DNA from: Gemmatimonadota bacterium
GTDB taxonomy: Bacteria > Gemmatimonadota > Gemmatimonadetes > Palauibacterales > Palauibacteraceae
Reading direction: 5' to 3'
Assembly (NCBI GenBank): GCA_029288095.1
Contig: JARFPW010000074.1
Span: 1 to 8,262, forward strand
Length of the DNA: 8,262 nt
The notes below the pieces were generated by a model, which was not told the origin of the DNA, ran no database searches, and saw nothing but the letters and a program-made list of their open reading frames with translations. This document shows, one piece after another, positions 5,864-8,262 of this stretch. The position numbers were made by a program, and so were the translations under genes. The stretch's first letter is position 1. Each line of letters begins with the position of its first letter.

Positions 5864-6922
5864 ATGGGAGTCGAGTTGACCGAGGACCGTAAGAAGGCTC
5901 TGTCCGTAGCCATCAACCAGATCGAACGGCAGCACGGCAAGGGAGCGATCATGCGCCTCGGATCGGAGCATGCCAGGGTGAAGATCGGCTCGATTTCGAC
6001 GGGGGCACTCGTCCTCGATCACGCGATCGGCATCGGTGGGATACCGCGCGGCCGGGTTACCGAGATTTATGGTCCGGAGTCGTCGGGTAAGACGACGCTC
6101 ACGTTGCACATCATCGCCAACGCGCAGCGCGGCGGGGGTGTCGCCGCGTTCATCGACGCGGAGCACGCGCTGGACATCGGCTATGCCGCCAAGCTTGGCG
6201 TGGACGTGGAAAACCTCCTCGTCTCCCAGCCCGATACCGGAGAACAGGCGCTGGAGATCGCCGAAGTGCTCGTACGATCCGGTGCGCTCGATGTGGTGGT
6301 GATCGATTCTGTCGCCGCGCTGGTTCCGCGGGCGGAAATTGAAGGCGAGATGGGTGACTCCCACGTCGGCCTGCAGGCCCGTCTGATGTCACAAGCGTTG
6401 CGCAAGCTGACCGGCGCGATTGGCCGTTCGAACGCATCCGTCATCTTCACGAACCAGATCCGCGAGAAGATCGGGGTCATGTTTGGCAGCCCCGAAACGA
6501 CGAGCGGTGGACGGGCTCTGAAGTTCTATGCCTCTCTCAGGCTGGACATCCGCAGGATCGCGTCGATCAAGGACGGTGTCGAGCAGGTCGGCAATCGGAC
6601 TCGGGTTAAGGTCGTGAAGAACAAGTGCGCGCCACCGTTCCGGCAGGCCGAATTCGACATCATGTTCAACCAGGGTATAAGCCGAACCGGAATTCTCGTC
6701 GATCTTGGTGAAGAGCACGGGATCGTACAGCGTGCGGGCGCCTGGTATTCCTACGGCGACGATGTTCGGCTGGGACAGGGCCGGGAGAACGCGAAGATCT
6801 TCCTGACTGAGAACCCGGACATCGCGGACGAAGTCGAGCAGCGGCTTCGCGAGACCCTCGACATGCTTCCCGAAAACGAAGAGTTGCTCGAGGAGGCGGC
6901 ACAGGATGCGGGGGCCGCCTGA
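5864..6922 (+). CDS. recA: RecA recombinase
   Basis: RecA forms ATP-dependent filaments on single-stranded DNA, carries out homologous strand exchange and, in most bacteria, triggers LexA self-cleavage. The 352-residue product is full length and has no intein. Visible elements are the N-terminal helix with HGKGAIMRLG, Walker A GPESSGKTT (70-78), FIDAEHALD with the catalytic Glu, Walker B VVVIDSVAALVP, the loop L1 region EGEMGDSHVGLQARLMSQ, loop L2 with FGSPETTSGGRALKFYAS, and the C-terminal domain ending in an acidic tail (PENEELLEEA). The ATG at 5864 gives the standard N-terminus and follows a purine-rich GAGAGCGAGAGAG stretch. The stop (6920-6922) overlaps a CTG that may start recX. It is divergent from the HerA-like gene. 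Confidence 0.99.
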   Translation: MGVELTEDRKKALSVAINQIERQHGKGAIMRLGSEHARVKIGSISTGALVLDHAIGIGGIPRGRVTEIYGPESSGKTTLTLHIIANAQRGGGVAAFIDAEHALDIGYAAKLGVDVENLLVSQPDTGEQALEIAEVLVRSGALDVVVIDSVAALVPRAEIEGEMGDSHVGLQARLMSQALRKLTGAIGRSNASVIFTNQIREKIGVMFGSPETTSGGRALKFYASLRLDIRRIASIKDGVEQVGNRTRVKVVKNKCAPPFRQAEFDIMFNQGISRTGILVDLGEEHGIVQRAGAWYSYGDDVRLGQGRENAKIFLTENPDIADEVEQRLRETLDMLPENEELLEEAAQDAGAA

Positions 6923-7593
6923 GAGCCGACGCAGATTCCGGTCCTGACCAACGCATAACGCGGATCGAACCGAGCCCGCGTCCCCCCGGGGCGCGGGCCG
7001 TTTTCGTTGACGGGAATCTGTTCAAGGTAGTGCCGGCGGAAACAGTCGTGGCGCTTCGCCTCGAAGTGGGGGCGCCGGCTACGCCGGATGCGCTGGAAGC
7101 TCTCGAAGCGGCCGCGAATCAGGCGGAGGCACTCGAGGCGGCGCTTCGCCTCTTGAATTACCGGGCGCGCAGCCGCGCCGAGCTCCAACGACGCCTGCGT
7201 CGTTCGGGTCATGCCCCACCGGCGATTGAAGCGGCGGTAGCCCGGTGCGACGAGCTTGGGTACCTGGACGACGAAGCATTCGCCATCGCCTACGTGCGCG
7301 ATCGATTGAAGTTCAGGCCCCGCGGCCGTCGGGTTCTCGTGGCGGAGTTGCGCGAGAAGGGTATCAGCCAGACCACCGCCGTAGCAGCGATCGACGAGGT
7401 CTTCGGGCAGGCGGAAGTCTCCGAGGGCGAACTCGCGGATCAAGTAGCGCGGAAGCGGGTGCAGAGTCTGGCGAGCCTCGAACCCGAAGTGGCTCGTCGA
7501 AGGCTCACCGCCTTCCTGGCGCGGCGCGGGTTTTCGTCCGCGACGATTCGAGACGCCGTCGCGCGGGCGCTGACCGAATCGACACGCGATTGA
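6919..7593 (+). CDS. recX: RecX regulatory protein, probable non-canonical start
   Basis: RecX binds RecA filaments and limits or modulates their growth and activity. The body shows the family's three-helix repeats: ALRLLNYRARSRAELQRRLRRSG, then DELGYLDDEAFAIAYVRDRLKFRPRGRRVLVAELREKGI, and a C-terminal repeat ending AFLARRGFSSATIRDAV. The only conventional start is GTG 7030, but the frame is open upstream and encodes a typical RecX N-terminal strand region: ITRIEPSPRPPG, AVFVDG and LFKVVPAE (6955-7044). The true start must lie at or before 6955. Choices are CTG 6919-6921, which overlaps the recA stop as CTGA (224 residues; GGGGG at 6910-6914 could be a weak ribosome site), or ATA 6955 (212 residues). 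I list CTG; the exact start is uncertain. Stop at 7591-7593, 76 bases before alaS. Confidence 0.9.
   Translation: MRADADSGPDQRITRIEPSPRPPGARAVFVDGNLFKVVPAETVVALRLEVGAPATPDALEALEAAANQAEALEAALRLLNYRARSRAELQRRLRRSGHAPPAIEAAVARCDELGYLDDEAFAIAYVRDRLKFRPRGRRVLVAELREKGISQTTAVAAIDEVFGQAEVSEGELADQVARKRVQSLASLEPEVARRRLTAFLARRGFSSATIRDAVARALTESTRD
6974..7004 (+). terminator. Intrinsic terminator or attenuator after recA, within the 5' part of recX
   Basis: A GC-rich hairpin pairs 6974-6984 (GCCCGCG then TCCC) with 6988-6998 (GGGG then CGCGGGC). The stem is about 11 bp including one G-U pair, with a three-base loop. It is followed, after two bases, by TTTTCGTT (7001-7008). It lies 52 bases after the recA stop, as a recA terminator should. 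If recX starts upstream as its homology suggests, the hairpin is also coding sequence for about residues 7-15 counted from ATA 6955. It would then limit recX transcription to read-through. Confidence 0.65.
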
Positions 7594-7669
7594 GAACGCC
7601 GCAGCGCCCGGCCATATTACCAGATTGTCCAGGCATCTATACGACCACACGAGGGCTTCCAGCAGATAT

Positions 7670-8262
7670 ATGAGAGCGAGCGAGATTCGATCGCGGTTCA
7701 TCCGGTTCTTCGAGCGGCAGGATCACCTGCACCTGCCGAGTAGTTCGCTCGTGCCCGAGGACGACCCCACGCTGCTGTTTGCCAACGCGGGAATGGTTCA
7801 GTTCAAGGACGTCTTCCTCGGCGAGCGCGAGGCACCCGCGGCGCGTGCAGTGACCTCGCAGAAATGCCTGCGCGTCAGTGGTAAGCACAATGATCTCGAA
7901 GAGGTGGGCCGTACGGCCCGCCACCACACTTTCTTCGAGATGCTCGGCAACTTCTCGTTCGGGGACTATTTCAAACGCGAAGCTATTGCGTACGCGTGGC
8001 AGTTCGTATCCGACGACCTCGGCCTCGACGGCGATCGCCTGTGGGCGACCGTGCATCATTCCGACGATGAGGCGGCGGCACTGTGGCCCGAGGTAACGGG
8101 CATTCCCCCGGAGCGGATTCTGCGCCTCGGGGACAAGGACAATTTCTGGCAGATGGGTGACACGGGTCCATGCGGCCCGTGCTCCGAGATTCACTATGAC
8201 ATGCGGCCGTCCGGCAGTCCGCGGGACCTGTCGCCGGAGCAGTTCAATGCGCTGGGCGAGGC
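7670..8262 (+). CDS. alaS: Alanyl-tRNA synthetase, N-terminal part (runs off window)
   Basis: AlaS is the class II synthetase that charges tRNA-Ala with alanine in the cytoplasm. Only the first 197 codons, within the aminoacylation domain, are present and the frame is open to the window end. Diagnostic stretches are the start MRASEIRSRFIRFFERQDH, LLFANAGMVQFKDVFLG (35-51), TSQKCLRVSGKHNDLEEVG (62-80), RHHTFFEMLGNFSFGDYFK (84-102) containing class II active-site elements, and DNFWQMGDTGPCGPCSEIHYD (157-177). ATG 7670 matches the usual AlaS N-terminus. Its ribosome site is poor, with the nearest GAGGG at 7651-7655 being 14 bases away. The recA-recX-alaS order is shared by many bacteria. No clear promoter was seen in the 76-base gap after recX, so co-transcription is plausible. 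Confidence 0.97.
   Translation, partial: MRASEIRSRFIRFFERQDHLHLPSSSLVPEDDPTLLFANAGMVQFKDVFLGEREAPAARAVTSQKCLRVSGKHNDLEEVGRTARHHTFFEMLGNFSFGDYFKREAIAYAWQFVSDDLGLDGDRLWATVHHSDDEAAALWPEVTGIPPERILRLGDKDNFWQMGDTGPCGPCSEIHYDMRPSGSPRDLSPEQFNALGE

Noticed and set aside
6906..6947. Short 13-codon frame (ATG at 6906) spanning the recA stop as a leader peptide for recX
   Set aside because: No ribosome site or regulatory codon pattern supports it, and frames this short are common by chance.
7590..7643. Promoter for alaS (TTGAGA-19-TATTAC, or TATACG near 7638)
   Set aside because: Spacing and hexamers are poor and the two alternatives are equally weak, so this is not supportable.
6751..7701. 316-residue minus-strand open frame across recA, recX and alaS
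   Set aside because: It lies opposite three well-identified genes and shows no protein-family features.
1..8262. tRNA or rRNA genes, CRISPR arrays, insertion sequences or attachment sites
   Set aside because: No cloverleaf-like gene, spaced repeats, transposase or flanking direct repeats were seen. The only Tn5-related sequence is the adapter.

Overview
The window is a GC-rich bacterial chromosomal segment carrying mostly housekeeping genes. All six complete genes, plus the two cut by the window edges, use compact bacterial organisation with short overlaps and Shine-Dalgarno sites. The recA-recX-alaS order is widespread in bacteria. Together with high GC, a CcmI-like zinc-ribbon protein and the RecX N-terminus, it would fit an environmental Gram-negative lineage such as Gemmatimonadota. 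That placement is a guess from general familiarity and not something the sequence proves. The first 32 bases are not biological: they match the Illumina Nextera (Tn5) read-1 adapter, so the window starts at the untrimmed end of a contig, probably from a metagenome or draft assembly.

Layout, left to right. (1) Adapter remnant, 1-32. (2) A plus-strand, tightly overlapping cluster: glycerol kinase missing its N-terminus (33-1412), a small membrane-anchored zinc-ribbon protein with a CcmI-like helical segment (1409-1759), and a low-specificity L-threonine aldolase (1756-2787). (3) A dodecin flavin-storage protein (2931-3134), ending at a strong hairpin that serves two convergent genes. (4) On the minus strand, a large HerA/DUF87-type ATPase with a coiled-coil tail (3190-5607). 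(5) A 256-base divergent intergenic region holding a likely recA promoter. (6) recA (5864-6922), recX (about 6919-7593) and the start of alaS (7670 to the window end), all on the plus strand.

How the parts relate: RecA is the strand-exchange recombinase, and RecX modulates RecA filaments. A terminator-like hairpin lies just after recA, and by homology it falls inside the 5' coding part of recX. This suggests recX is expressed only by read-through. AlaS charges tRNA-Ala. The HerA-like ATPase is transcribed divergently from recA and its role is unknown.

No defence island, mobile element, CRISPR array, tRNA or rRNA was found. The most interesting signal concerns translation starts. Both threonine aldolase and recX have conserved N-terminal residues upstream of any in-frame ATG, GTG or TTG. 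In each, a CTG codon overlaps the upstream gene's stop codon as CTGA. Standard gene callers would truncate both proteins.
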